DNA of 64,000 nt, from assembly GCF_018986435.1 (NCBI RefSeq), contig NZ_JAHMIN010000024.1, positions 29,549 to 93,548 of the forward strand. The letters are read 5' to 3'. The notes beneath the pieces were generated by a model that saw only the letters and a list, made by a program, of their open reading frames with translations, ran no database searches and was not told the DNA's origin. The translations under genes were made by a program, and so were the position numbers. Source of the DNA: Hahella sp. HN01 (GTDB taxonomy: Bacteria; Pseudomonadota; Gammaproteobacteria; Pseudomonadales; Oleiphilaceae). Numbering within the stretch: position 1 is the stretch's first letter; each line of letters opens with the position of its first letter. This document shows, piece by piece, positions 1 through 6,980 of this stretch.

Positions 1-642
1 ACCGTACAGGTCCGGCGCTATATTGGCGGAAACTGAGATGCAGCCTTGCCCCCCACTGGCGTTATACGCGATGGCGGTCATATCGTCGCCGGAAAGAAAG
101 CTGAAAGGCTTGTTGATCAGCATGCGCTCACGACTGATACGGGCCAAATCGGTGGTGGCGTCTTTCACTCCGACGATGCGCGGCAATTCCGCCAGTCTCG
201 CCATGGTTTCCGGCTTGATATCCACCACCGCCCGAGGAGGGATGTTGTAGACAATGATGGGAATATCTATGGCGTCATGAACCATTTTGAAATGCTGGTA
301 CAAACCTTCCTGGGACGGACGGTTGTAATATCCGGCGACGCAAAGCACCGCATCCGCGCCCGCCTGCTGAGCGTGTTGCGCATAACGCACCGCCTCCACC
401 GGGTTGTTGGAGCCAGCCCCGGCGATTACCGGGACTCGGCCATGCGCCTGCTCCGCCACCAGCGCCACCACCCGTTTGTGTTCCTCTTCCGTCAACGTGG
501 GGGACTCGCCTGTCGTGCCCACCGGAACCAGGCCGTGAGCGCCATGTTGGATTTGCCAGTCGACGAGACCGGCAAGCGCTTTCTCATCCACTTGGCCGTT
601 GATGAATGGCGTTATCATGGCGATTAAGGAACCACGAAACAT
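1..642 (-). CDS. dapA: 4-hydroxy-tetrahydrodipicolinate synthase, 5' part
   Basis: Condenses pyruvate with aspartate semialdehyde at the first committed step of the diaminopimelate/lysine pathway in the cytoplasm. The reverse strand reads [13 protein letters not shown] at the N terminus, then the family motif [15 protein letters not shown] (substrate-pocket GTTGE), [25 protein letters not shown], the Tyr-containing VYNIPPR segment and GVKDATTD carrying the Schiff-base lysine. All are typical DapA landmarks in the right order. About 214 of the usual ~292 residues are present; the gene runs off the left edge of the window. The start at 642 is set by an AAGGAG Shine-Dalgarno 7 bases upstream. 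The upstream region carries a structured leader and an intrinsic terminator (listed separately), so expression may be attenuated. Identification is certain; the regulation is inferred. Confidence 0.97.
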   Translation of the reverse strand, partial: MFRGSLIAMITPFINGQVDEKALAGLVDWQIQHGAHGLVPVGTTGESPTLTEEEHKRVVALVAEQAHGRVPVIAGAGSNNPVEAVRYAQHAQQAGADAVLCVAGYYNRPSQEGLYQHFKMVHDAIDIPIIVYNIPPRAVVDIKPETMARLAELPRIVGVKDATTDLARISRERMLINKPFSFLSGDDMTAIAYNASGGQGCISVSANIAPDLYG

Positions 643-645
643 AAA

Positions 646-732
646 TTAACTCCTTGGCAATAGAATTGACGTACCTGGGTTACGGGCAAAAAAAAACCGG
701 CGGCGAAGCAATCGCGACCGGTTTTTTTTCAT
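646..732 (-). other. possible 28-codon leader ORF of dapA
   Basis: An ATG at 732 opens a 28-codon frame beginning MKKNRSRLLRRRFFF. It runs straight through the terminator hairpin and stops (TAA) three bases before the dapA ATG, so the dapA Shine-Dalgarno lies inside it. Translation of this frame would melt the terminator. The peptide has several Arg and Phe codons but is not lysine-rich, so a classical amino-acid attenuator for lysine is not obvious. The ribosome site is weak (CTGGGGAATCC). It may simply be a chance frame created by the A-tract and hairpin. Confidence 0.2.
689..729 (-). terminator. intrinsic terminator inside the dapA leader
   Basis: A stem AAAAAAAACCGG (689-700) pairs with CCGGTTTTTTTT (718-729), and an inner GCGA/TCGC pair (703-706 with 712-715) extends the hairpin. 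On the minus strand it is followed by nine Ts, and it is also T-tailed on the plus strand. It lies 47 bases upstream of the dapA start and downstream of a TATACT box. It should therefore either attenuate dapA or end a short RNA of roughly 140 nt. Confidence 0.75.
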
Positions 733-754
733 GGATTCCCCAGGAATTATTTTA

Positions 755-830
755 TTTGCATGCGCAAATCCCGGCCGCAAGGTGGAACCCCGGTTTCCCA
801 GTCTTTCGTTTGAGCAGGAATGCAAAATTC
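755..830 (-). ncRNA. candidate structured leader RNA (riboswitch-like) of dapA
   Basis: On the minus strand the segment begins just after a TATACT box. It is closed by a perfect 7-bp arm pair (TTTGCAT at 826-820 with ATGCAAA at 761-755) enclosing 58 nt. The 3' arm of that stem can instead pair with ATTTGC at 770-765 to make a local ATTTGC-GCAT-GCAAAT hairpin, so two exclusive folds are possible just before the terminator at 689-729. An internal GGAA(A)CC/GGTTCC stem lies near 784-798. It does not match the L-box (lysine) or GEMM cores that I know. Function is unassigned; it could also be a free small RNA. Confidence 0.35.
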
Positions 831-836
831 GGCACG

Positions 837-842
837 AGTATA
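837..842 (-). promoter_or_regulatory. putative -10 box of the dapA leader
   Basis: The minus-strand hexamer TATACT at 842-837 is one base from the sigma-70 consensus and sits so that transcription would begin near 830, directly before the closing stem of the leader. No good -35 element is found at 16-18 bp spacing (the best candidates resemble GTGTCA), so an activator may be needed or the box may be fortuitous. Confidence 0.4.
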
Positions 843-910
843 AAACGCTAAGTAAATCTGACACCGGACTACTTTAATGCGGTCGCGCGGCGACATCAAT
901 CTGAAATTAT

Positions 911-930
911 CCGGCGGCGTTGGCCGCCGG
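911..930 (-). terminator. hairpin after the repeat lipoprotein gene
   Basis: Perfect 8-bp stem CCGGCGGC/GCCGCCGG with loop GTTG, 12 bases after the stop codon of the upstream lipoprotein gene. On the minus strand it is followed by ATAATTTC, a weak U-tract, so it is probably an intrinsic terminator of moderate strength. Confidence 0.6.
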
Positions 931-941
931 AGCGAGCATCG

Positions 942-2711
942 TTACTCTTGCGGATCGGAGTAGTTCAACGTCATGGTGGCTGGCGTATCGTCGGCGGTCA
1001 GCCACAGTCCGTCCGGACCAGGGGACTGATAGCTGGCGTCCATGTAATACCCCGCCTGCGATTCGCTGACGCTGTAGTAGGTAATGGCGTCATCGCTGAT
1101 TTGTCCTACGGTGGCGGCGGTTTGCGTATTGTAGGTGGCGCTGAGGCTGCGCTGGGTCTCTTCATCCTGCCGCTCCCAACGCCTCGACAATGTTGTTGGC
1201 GTATCGTCTTCGGTAAACCAGACGCCATCCGCTCCCGGCGCGCGAAAGCCGGCTTCTTCGATGCTTTCCCGGTCGGCGCTGATACTGGAGGTGTAGTACT
1301 CGTTAACCAAGTCGTCGTCGGTGAAGGGCTCTCGATCAGGACCCGTGGAGCTGTAGTTGATCCAGCGGCTGAAATTGCCGTTCTCATCCGTTTCACTCTT
1401 GGCGTGACTGGCCAGTAAATCATCCTGAGTGAACCAGACGCCGTCAGGCCCGGGATTGTTCACTTCTTTGCTGAAGATGTTATGCCCGTCCGCATCGCTG
1501 CGCTCCTCGGAGTAGCCGAAAGGAATATCGTCAGCGGTGCGCCACAGTCCGTCATAACCGGGGTCGCGGTAGAACACCGTGCGGGTAAGTCCCTCTTTGG
1601 TGGTGGTGATGCTGTAGTCGCTCAGGCGGTCATCCTGGGTGAGCCAGGCGCCGTCCTTGCCAGGGGAAGCGTAATTGGCGACGGCGCTGGTTTCGTCGTC
1701 ATAGTCGGACACGCTGAAAGCGCTGACTTGGTCGTCCGCCGTCTCCCACACGCCATCGGCGCCGGGATGGCTGTATACCCAGCTGGCGGCGCGTACCTTG
1801 TCGCCCTGGGATTTCTGCTCGTCGCGATTGACTTCAAGGATGACGTCGTCGGCGGTGAAGCATTGGTTGTCTGCGCCCTGGCGACTGCGCTTGTAAACAG
1901 TGACGGATTGTTCCTCGTCGCCTTCGGAGCTTTGCAGCGCGCAATTATCGGAAGCGTCGTCGTCGGTGAACCAGACTCCATCAGGACCAGGGCCCTGGTA
2001 CTGCGCAGACTGGTATAGCGTGTCGGAAGAACGAAGACGGGTGTAGCTTTCCGGAACGTCATCGTCGGTGAGCCAGACTCCGTCGGCGCCCGGCGCGACA
2101 AAGGTCGCCTCCAGTGTTCCTTCCGCAGTCGAACGGGTGCGAACATAGCGGCTGATCTCATCATCGCCGGTGAACCAAACCTGATCTGAACCTGAGTTTA
2201 TGTAATTAACGTTGTAGCTAACCTCCTCGCCTTCGCGAGAATCTCTCCACTCCTCGAAATACCCACTGATACGGCCATCCTGGAATTCGATGCCGCGATA
2301 GCGATAAGTGTCGTCGGTGGTGAAGCTCAGGTTGATAGTGCTGACGGATTGTCCTTTTTCGCTTTTCAGGCCGCTCACATTCAGCGCGACATTTGTGGAC
2401 AGCGGTAGAGGCATGGCGAGGCGCAACGTCAATACGTTGGCCTGGGCGTCGTACTCCCGCTCCGCAATATCGATAATTCGCGTGGGATCGAGTTTCAGCT
2501 CGATGGCGCTGGCGTCGACGCTGGCGGGGTCCAGCGCTTCGTTAAAGAAAAGGGTGATGACAGGGATGGCGGCGGCTTTGGTCTCGCCTGCTGCGGGGGC
2601 GGAAAAGGCCAACGAGGGTGCGTTTGATGTCGCAGGGCCGGAAAGACCGGCGCATCCCTGTAGACCGATAACGGCCGCAGCCAGACAGATGATTTGAGTA
2701 TGGGTTCGCAT
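942..2711 (-). CDS. lipoprotein with Ig-like domain and twelve ~35-residue PGxDGVWxTxDD modules
   Basis: A 589-residue secreted lipoprotein of unknown function. The signal peptide ends in a lipobox (LQGC, Cys20). Residues ~35-135 look like a bacterial Ig-like (SbsA/Big_5 type) domain, with the motif IPVITLFFNEALDP and a closing LNLSF-type strand. From residue 174 to 575 the protein is built of modules about 33-38 residues long, each centred on PGxDGVWxTxDD. Clear copies start at 174, 207, 241, 279, 316, 350, 384, 420, 457, 492 and 564, with one degenerate copy near 530-541. The Asp-rich loops suggest metal (possibly calcium) binding, but this is inference. The start at 2711 has an AGGA site five bases upstream. 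A hairpin follows the gene. It is probably outer-membrane anchored or surface exposed. I cannot name a function. Confidence 0.85.
   Translation of the reverse strand: MRTHTQIICLAAAVIGLQGCAGLSGPATSNAPSLAFSAPAAGETKAAAIPVITLFFNEALDPASVDASAIELKLDPTRIIDIAEREYDAQANVLTLRLAMPLPLSTNVALNVSGLKSEKGQSVSTINLSFTTDDTYRYRGIEFQDGRISGYFEEWRDSREGEEVSYNVNYINSGSDQVWFTGDDEISRYVRTRSTAEGTLEATFVAPGADGVWLTDDDVPESYTRLRSSDTLYQSAQYQGPGPDGVWFTDDDASDNCALQSSEGDEEQSVTVYKRSRQGADNQCFTADDVILEVNRDEQKSQGDKVRAASWVYSHPGADGVWETADDQVSAFSVSDYDDETSAVANYASPGKDGAWLTQDDRLSDYSITTTKEGLTRTVFYRDPGYDGLWRTADDIPFGYSEERSDADGHNIFSKEVNNPGPDGVWFTQDDLLASHAKSETDENGNFSRWINYSSTGPDREPFTDDDLVNEYYTSSISADRESIEEAGFRAPGADGVWFTEDDTPTTLSRRWERQDEETQRSLSATYNTQTAATVGQISDDAITYYSVSESQAGYYMDASYQSPGPDGLWLTADDTPATMTLNYSDPQE
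987..2192 (-). repeat. in-frame tandem repeat encoding PGxDGVWxTxDD modules
   Basis: About 1.2 kb of degenerate tandem repeat with a ~105-bp period inside the lipoprotein gene. Protein-level conservation is concentrated in a 12-residue core (Pro-Gly-x-Asp-Gly-Val-Trp-x-Thr-x-Asp-Asp). The linkers vary in sequence and by a few residues in length, so the array is old and maintained by selection rather than recently amplified. Two copies (279 and 457) have lost the Trp. Confidence 0.85.
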
Positions 2712-2833
2712 GGACGTCCTATGCCGGATTGTTGATTTTTTGCCAAGCAGATCAATAGGATTATTGTAAGTCGGGGCAGGCTAGCAGAAGCATTTTTTAA
2801 CGCCAATTGGCCGGATGTTCTATTAGATTCTGG

Positions 2834-2848
2834 TGAGCCCCGGGCTCA
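2834..2848. promoter_or_regulatory. 15-bp perfect palindrome between divergent genes
   Basis: TGAGCCC-C-GGGCTCA lies in the 292-bp space between the minus-strand lipoprotein gene (start 2711) and the plus-strand response regulator (start 3004). Seven-base arms around a single central base make it a candidate operator or a short hairpin. No regulator is identified. Confidence 0.35.
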
Positions 2849-2992
2849 TCGCGGATGGGAAGGCGCCAATGCCTCGCAGGCGGAATGAGCCAGGATGTCA
2901 TAATTACTTGCCGCGCGGTGCGCTTCAACTAATCTTAAAAGATAGGATGTAGACTAGACTCACCCGACTCTCTTGGCGAACTGCCGCAAAGA

Positions 2993-2998
2993 TATAAT
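2993..2998 (+). promoter_or_regulatory. consensus -10 box abutting the start codon (possible leaderless transcript)
   Basis: A perfect TATAAT ends five bases before the ATG at 3004, so a normal start site would fall on or next to the start codon. No Shine-Dalgarno is visible before 3004. The -35 is poor (TTGGCG at 14-bp spacing). Together this suggests a leaderless mRNA, or else a fortuitous match. Confidence 0.4.
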
Positions 2999-3003
2999 CT
3001 GGC

Positions 3004-4260
3004 ATGAATGAACGAATTCTTCTGATTGAAGACAGTGTGATGATCACGAAAGTGTTGCGTCACCTGATCAAGACCGAGCTTGGCCTGCCTTGCGATAGCG
3101 CAGGAACGCTGCAGGAGACGCAGGAGTTTCTGGAAAAAGATCCCGGCGCTTATTTCGTGACGGTGGTGGATTTGCATCTGCCGGACGCGCCCAATGGCGA
3201 AGTGCTCGATTACGTGCTGTCGAAAAAGCTGCCCTGCATTGTTCTCACAGCCACCTATGACGAAGGTAAACGCGAGACCATACTGCAGAAACCCATAGTC
3301 GATTACGTCGTCAAAGAAAGCCGTTATTCCTATGAGTACGTCACCCGTCTGATTCGTCGTCTCCTGCGTAATCGCAGCATCAAAGTGGTGGTGGCGGATG
3401 ACTCCGACACCTCACGACACTACGTGCGGCAATTGCTGGGCACGCATCTGTATCAGGTGCAACTGGCGAAGCATGGGCGTGAAGCCTTGGAAATGATCAA
3501 GGCGGACCCGGATATCAAAATGCTGATTTCCGATTACAACATGCCGGAAATGGATGGCTTCGAACTGACCCGGGCGTTGCGCAGGGAGTATGACAAGAAA
3601 GACCTGGTCATCATTGGTCTGTCTGGATATGGCAGCGCCACGCTGTCCGCCAAATTCATCAAGAACGGCGCCAATGACTTTCTGATGAAGCCGTTTTTTC
3701 ACGAGGAATTTCACTGCCGCATCATGCACAACATCGAAGCCATGGAGAATATTCAGGCGTTGAACGATGCGGCCAATCGGGATTATCTGACCGGAATGTA
3801 TAACCGGCGTTACTTGTTCAGCGCGGCCAAGGAGCTGTATCGGGTCGCCAAGGAGAATGGTGATCCGCTGACTGCGGCGATGATTGATGTGGACCACTTC
3901 AAACGCATCAACGACACCTATGGACACGAGGCGGGAGACCGCGCTATCTGCGCTTTCGCCGAGATGATAGGGGAAGCTTTTGGGGATTATCTCGCGGCCC
4001 GTTTTGGCGGCGAGGAATTCTGTGTGCTGTTTCCCGGCATGAGCATTGAGAAGGTCTCGCCAATGCTGGAGTCGTTCCGGCACAAAGTGGAGCAGACCCC
4101 TATCCCATTTCTTTCCGATCATCTACGCCTGACGGTCAGCATCGGCGCCACGGATGTTTTGGGGGATTCGCTGGACAATCTGATCCGGCGGGCGGACGTC
4201 CTGTTGTACGAGTCCAAGGACAACGGACGTAACCGCCTCACGACAGATGAAGATATTTAA
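3004..4260 (+). CDS. PleD-like response regulator, REC-REC-GGDEF diguanylate cyclase
   Basis: A 418-residue cytoplasmic protein predicted to make c-di-GMP from two GTP under phosphorelay control. REC1 (residues ~4-120) has the acidic pair in LLIEDS and Asp56 in VVDLHLPD. REC2 (~127-245) has VVADDSD, phospho-acceptor Asp177 in LISDYNMPEMDG and the conserved MKP. The GGDEF domain (~255-415) has DYLTGMYNRRY, MIDVDHFKRIND and an intact active site RFGGEEF (335-339). The RxxD inhibitory I-site expected five residues before GGEEF is absent, so product inhibition is probably weak. The start at 3004 is kept because the next Met would remove the first acidic cluster. The gene stands alone, with no histidine kinase adjacent. 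Domain calls are firm; the input signal is unknown. Confidence 0.93.
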   Translation: MNERILLIEDSVMITKVLRHLIKTELGLPCDSAGTLQETQEFLEKDPGAYFVTVVDLHLPDAPNGEVLDYVLSKKLPCIVLTATYDEGKRETILQKPIVDYVVKESRYSYEYVTRLIRRLLRNRSIKVVVADDSDTSRHYVRQLLGTHLYQVQLAKHGREALEMIKADPDIKMLISDYNMPEMDGFELTRALRREYDKKDLVIIGLSGYGSATLSAKFIKNGANDFLMKPFFHEEFHCRIMHNIEAMENIQALNDAANRDYLTGMYNRRYLFSAAKELYRVAKENGDPLTAAMIDVDHFKRINDTYGHEAGDRAICAFAEMIGEAFGDYLAARFGGEEFCVLFPGMSIEKVSPMLESFRHKVEQTPIPFLSDHLRLTVSIGATDVLGDSLDNLIRRADVLLYESKDNGRNRLTTDEDI

Positions 4261-4275
4261 TCTCTCTGAGCGTTC

Positions 4276-5166
4276 TCAGGCCTTTGACAGCGCCGGCTTG
4301 CGAGCAATGGCGCCGCGTCGCGCCAAGTATAGCCCGGCCACTACCAGTGCGACGCCCAAACCGGTTTGCAGGGTCAAAGGCTCGTCAAACAACAGGTAAG
4401 CCATAACTGCCGTAGTCGGAGGCGTTAGATACAGATACTGCGTCACTTTGGTGGCTTCGCCGATTTTCAGCATATACAGCCACAACAACACCGCCGCCAG
4501 TGAAAGCACGAACACAGACCACATCCAGGCGCCGATAAAGTTGGGGTTCCACTGCACCTCACGGGTTTCCAGCGTGAAAGCGGCGATCAGGAACATGATC
4601 AGCGCAGCGATGTATTGCCATAAGCCGCCAGAGATCAAGTCCGTCTTGCCCCCCTTAACCGATTGCCAAAGCGTTGCTCCGGATATGCCCAGCAAGGCGA
4701 TAATGCTGGCGGTCAGGCCTGCGCCGGTAATATGTCCAGATAGTTTTCCGCCCTGCAGCACCACAACGCCTAATCCCGCCAGTCCCAGCATCACGCCAAT
4801 CCATTGCAAGGGACGTAAGGGCGAGCCAATTCCCAAAGGCCAACTGACTAGCGCGGTCAGCAAAGGCTGCACGCCGACAATCAGAGCGACGATGCCTGCC
4901 GGCATACCCGCCGCAATGGCGTAGAACACGCCGCCGAGGTAGAGACCATGAGTTCCAATGCCGGTAATCATCTGCTGGCGGCGCTGCTCGGCGTTAAGCC
5001 GCGGGCGCTTCATAGTGATCGCCAGGAGCGCGAATAGAGGCACGACCAGCAGCATGCGCAGGCTAAGAAAGGTGAAGGGCTCGGCGTAAGGCAGGCCCCA
5101 TTTGGCGCTGACGAACCCGGTCGCCCACAACAAGACAAAAAGATAAGGGATATAGGTGGCCTGCAT
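4276..5166 (-). CDS. EamA/DMT-family inner-membrane transporter
   Basis: A 296-residue, strongly hydrophobic protein with about ten predicted membrane segments in two repeated EamA halves. Examples are the opening IPYLFVLLWATGFVSAKWG typical of the family, the YAIAAGMPAGIVALIVGVQPLLTALVSW segment closing the first half, and the TAVMAYLLFDEPLTL signature closing the second. Members of this drug/metabolite transporter superfamily export amino acids, nucleosides or metabolites, but the substrate cannot be read from sequence. It ends in a short basic cytoplasmic tail (ARRGAIARK). It converges with the upstream cyclase gene, with only 15 bp between the stop codons. No partner gene is evident. Confidence 0.9.
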   Translation of the reverse strand: MQATYIPYLFVLLWATGFVSAKWGLPYAEPFTFLSLRMLLVVPLFALLAITMKRPRLNAEQRRQQMITGIGTHGLYLGGVFYAIAAGMPAGIVALIVGVQPLLTALVSWPLGIGSPLRPLQWIGVMLGLAGLGVVVLQGGKLSGHITGAGLTASIIALLGISGATLWQSVKGGKTDLISGGLWQYIAALIMFLIAAFTLETREVQWNPNFIGAWMWSVFVLSLAAVLLWLYMLKIGEATKVTQYLYLTPPTTAVMAYLLFDEPLTLQTGLGVALVVAGLYLARRGAIARKPALSKA

Positions 5167-5374
5167 ACTGTCTCTATCGCCGCAACGGCATTAATTTACT
5201 GAATTGAGGATCTTTATTGTAAGGGGAGCGTTAAATCTACGATAAGCCACAGATTGTTGTCGTTTGCAGGGATACAGATTGACGGCACAGAGTCTGTTAT
5301 GACGGCAGTGAGGAGTACAGATAAGGCTTTAAGCAGCCCTCGGTTTAACCCCGAAGGCCATGTGATTCGCGGGC

Positions 5375-5884
5375 TCAGAACAAGGGGGAGGGAGCCAGGG
5401 GGATCAGATCGGTCAGCAGTTCCGCTAGGAAACGTTCATCTACGGTATCGAACGCGTCAATGTGATCGGAATCGATATCGAGCACGGCGGCGACGTCGCC
5501 ATTGGCGTTGAACAGCGGCAGAACAATCTCGCTTTGCGTTGTGCCGGAGCAGGCGATATGGCCGGGAAACTTGTTAACGTCAGGCACCAGCTGCACTTTT
5601 TGCTCACGGGCGGCAGCGCCGCAAACGCCGCGATTGAACGGAATAGTTAGACAACCGTGGCCGCCCTGATAGGGGCCTACTTTCATTAATTCATGGGCCA
5701 CGACGCGGTAAAAACCGGTCCAGTGAAAATACTCGAAGCGATGATGAAGCTCGCAGACGACAGTGGAGAGAATCGCCGTCCAGTCCGTTTCTCCCTCGAT
5801 AGCGTGACGGATCGCCCGCAGGGTGTGTTGGTAGTGAGCGGACTTTTCTTCCTCGGAGCTCAATAAAGGCAGGCTGTCATACAT
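5375..5884 (-). CDS. msrC: free methionine-(R)-sulfoxide reductase (GAF-fold)
   Basis: Reduces free L-methionine-(R)-sulfoxide using thioredoxin as electron donor; cytoplasmic oxidative-stress repair. The 169-residue sequence is a single GAF domain. The three family cysteines are present with the Escherichia coli YebR spacing: Cys78 and Cys88 in GGHGCLTIPFNRGVCG, and Cys112 in HIACSGTTQSEIVLPL (intervals of 10 and 24). The W-TGFYR segment and the C-terminal LDIDSD-x-IDAFD motif are also family hallmarks. The gene is monocistronic. About 200 bp separate it from the neighbouring transporter start, where I see no clear element apart from an A+T-rich stretch near 5210-5230. Confidence 0.93.
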   Translation of the reverse strand: MYDSLPLLSSEEEKSAHYQHTLRAIRHAIEGETDWTAILSTVVCELHHRFEYFHWTGFYRVVAHELMKVGPYQGGHGCLTIPFNRGVCGAAAREQKVQLVPDVNKFPGHIACSGTTQSEIVLPLFNANGDVAAVLDIDSDHIDAFDTVDERFLAELLTDLIPLAPSPLF

Positions 5885-6164
5885 GGTTGTGCGTTCCCTG
5901 AATAAAAACGCTCACTATCATAGCGGTTGCGTCGGCGGCTTGGCCATAGCTCCAGTGCGTTTGCAAAGCAGATAAACTCCGGCGCCGACGCTGGAGAAAA
6001 TTGCCCGAAATCAGATAAGTAGCGGAATGTCACTGAAATCGTCGCGGAATTCAGTATGATCGCGAAAAACGCCTGCCGGTGGCTGTTCGTGCGGAATAGC
6101 CGCCCTTAAAACGGCGCATAAGAATTATCTAGAAGAACTGCCTACAAAGACTGCGAGGGATATT

Positions 6165-6683
6165 ATGCTGAGACAACTGCTTTCGGGACTGGCGCTTGCG
6201 CTGACCTGTCTGGGACTGGCGGGGTGTTGGGCTGGCGCTGCGGCGGTGGCGACGGATGTGGCCATCGTCAAACGTACGGAGCAAAAACATGACTTCGTTC
6301 ATGCGGTGAAAGAGGGATACGCCAAATATCAGGAAGATTTTGAAGGTATCGACTGCCCGCGCCAGCAATATCGTATCAGCCCGGAAATCATTGAGTTTGT
6401 GAAAAACCGGCCGCCTCATGGCCTGGATCAGGCTATTGAGCTGCTGTTGGATATCTACAACGACAAGACCCAGACGGCGGAAGTTCGCTCTCACGCCTTA
6501 TATCATGTCTCCGTGGCCTATATGCGTCGCCGGGAGAGCAATCTGGATCTGGCCAAAGGTTACCTGCTGACGATCAAGGAAGAGTTTCCTGGCACTCATG
6601 ACTGCGTCATCGCTTATCTGCTGGAGGAGATCAAAGAACGTAAAGCTTATCAGGAGCAGATGGACGCGCTGGAGGACGAGTAA
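6165..6683 (+). CDS. small lipoprotein of unknown function
   Basis: A 172-residue protein with a lipoprotein signal peptide (hydrophobic LLSGLALALTCLGLAGC, lipobox LAGC). It is followed by an Ala-rich linker and a mostly helical domain. The segment ALYHVSVAYMRRRESNLDLAKGY reads like a TPR-type or Sel1-type helical pair, and the C-terminal end is acidic. Two cysteines in the mature part (IDCPRQQY and THDCVIAY) could form a disulfide. The start is supported by GAGGGA seven bases upstream. It is convergent with the KaiB-like gene, 15 bp away. A TATGAT box lies at 6055-6060, about 100 bp upstream, without a good -35. I do not recognise the family; a role in envelope assembly is only a guess. Confidence 0.8.
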   Translation: MLRQLLSGLALALTCLGLAGCWAGAAAVATDVAIVKRTEQKHDFVHAVKEGYAKYQEDFEGIDCPRQQYRISPEIIEFVKNRPPHGLDQAIELLLDIYNDKTQTAEVRSHALYHVSVAYMRRRESNLDLAKGYLLTIKEEFPGTHDCVIAYLLEEIKERKAYQEQMDALEDE

Positions 6684-6698
6684 TTCCCGATGCGGCGA

Positions 6699-6980
6699 TC
6701 AGAGCGCCGTTAGCTCCAGCAGTTCCAATACTCTGGCGCTGTCGGACAGATCGCCGATAATGCGTCGACTCCCACAGGCCAGGGTCGGCGTCGCCAGCAC
6801 GGCGTCGCGCTCGGCGGTCTGGGGGCTCTGATCGAGATCGACGATGTTAAGCGTGCAGCGCCCCGCCAGCACATTCTCGCAAAGGTGGCGGGCTGCGCGA
6901 ACTGCATTCAGCGATACTTTTGAGGCGGACTGCACATAGAGCGTCAGCTCTACCGGCGACGGCTCATGCCCGGGCTGCAT
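6699..6980 (-). CDS. KaiB-like thioredoxin-fold protein
   Basis: A 93-residue protein resembling the cyanobacterial clock protein KaiB. It has VELTLYV at the N terminus, the helical R-A-x-R-x-L-C segment, NIVDLDQSP, and the diagnostic pair LATPTL followed by RRIIGDLSD near the C terminus. KaiB-like proteins outside cyanobacteria occur with KaiC-like ATPases or sensor proteins and are linked to stress responses. No kaiC is in this window. An upstream in-frame codon at 7040 exists, but the start at 6980 is preferred: it has GGAG six bases upstream and begins just before the conserved strand. It overlaps the 3' end of the big GGDEF-EAL gene by 17 bp, so the two are translationally coupled and probably functionally linked. 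Confidence 0.85.
   Translation of the reverse strand: MQPGHEPSPVELTLYVQSASKVSLNAVRAARHLCENVLAGRCTLNIVDLDQSPQTAERDAVLATPTLACGSRRIIGDLSDSARVLELLELTAL

Noticed and set aside
755-830. Cyclic-di-GMP (GEMM) or lysine riboswitch
   Set aside because: The segment has CGAAAG and TGGGA strings reminiscent of GEMM, but lacks the GGGACGCAAAGC core. The L-box core is also missing. Kept only as an unassigned structured leader.
987-2192. CRISPR-like or mobile repeat array
   Set aside because: The periodicity is in frame and conserved at protein level, with divergent DNA; it is a protein repeat.
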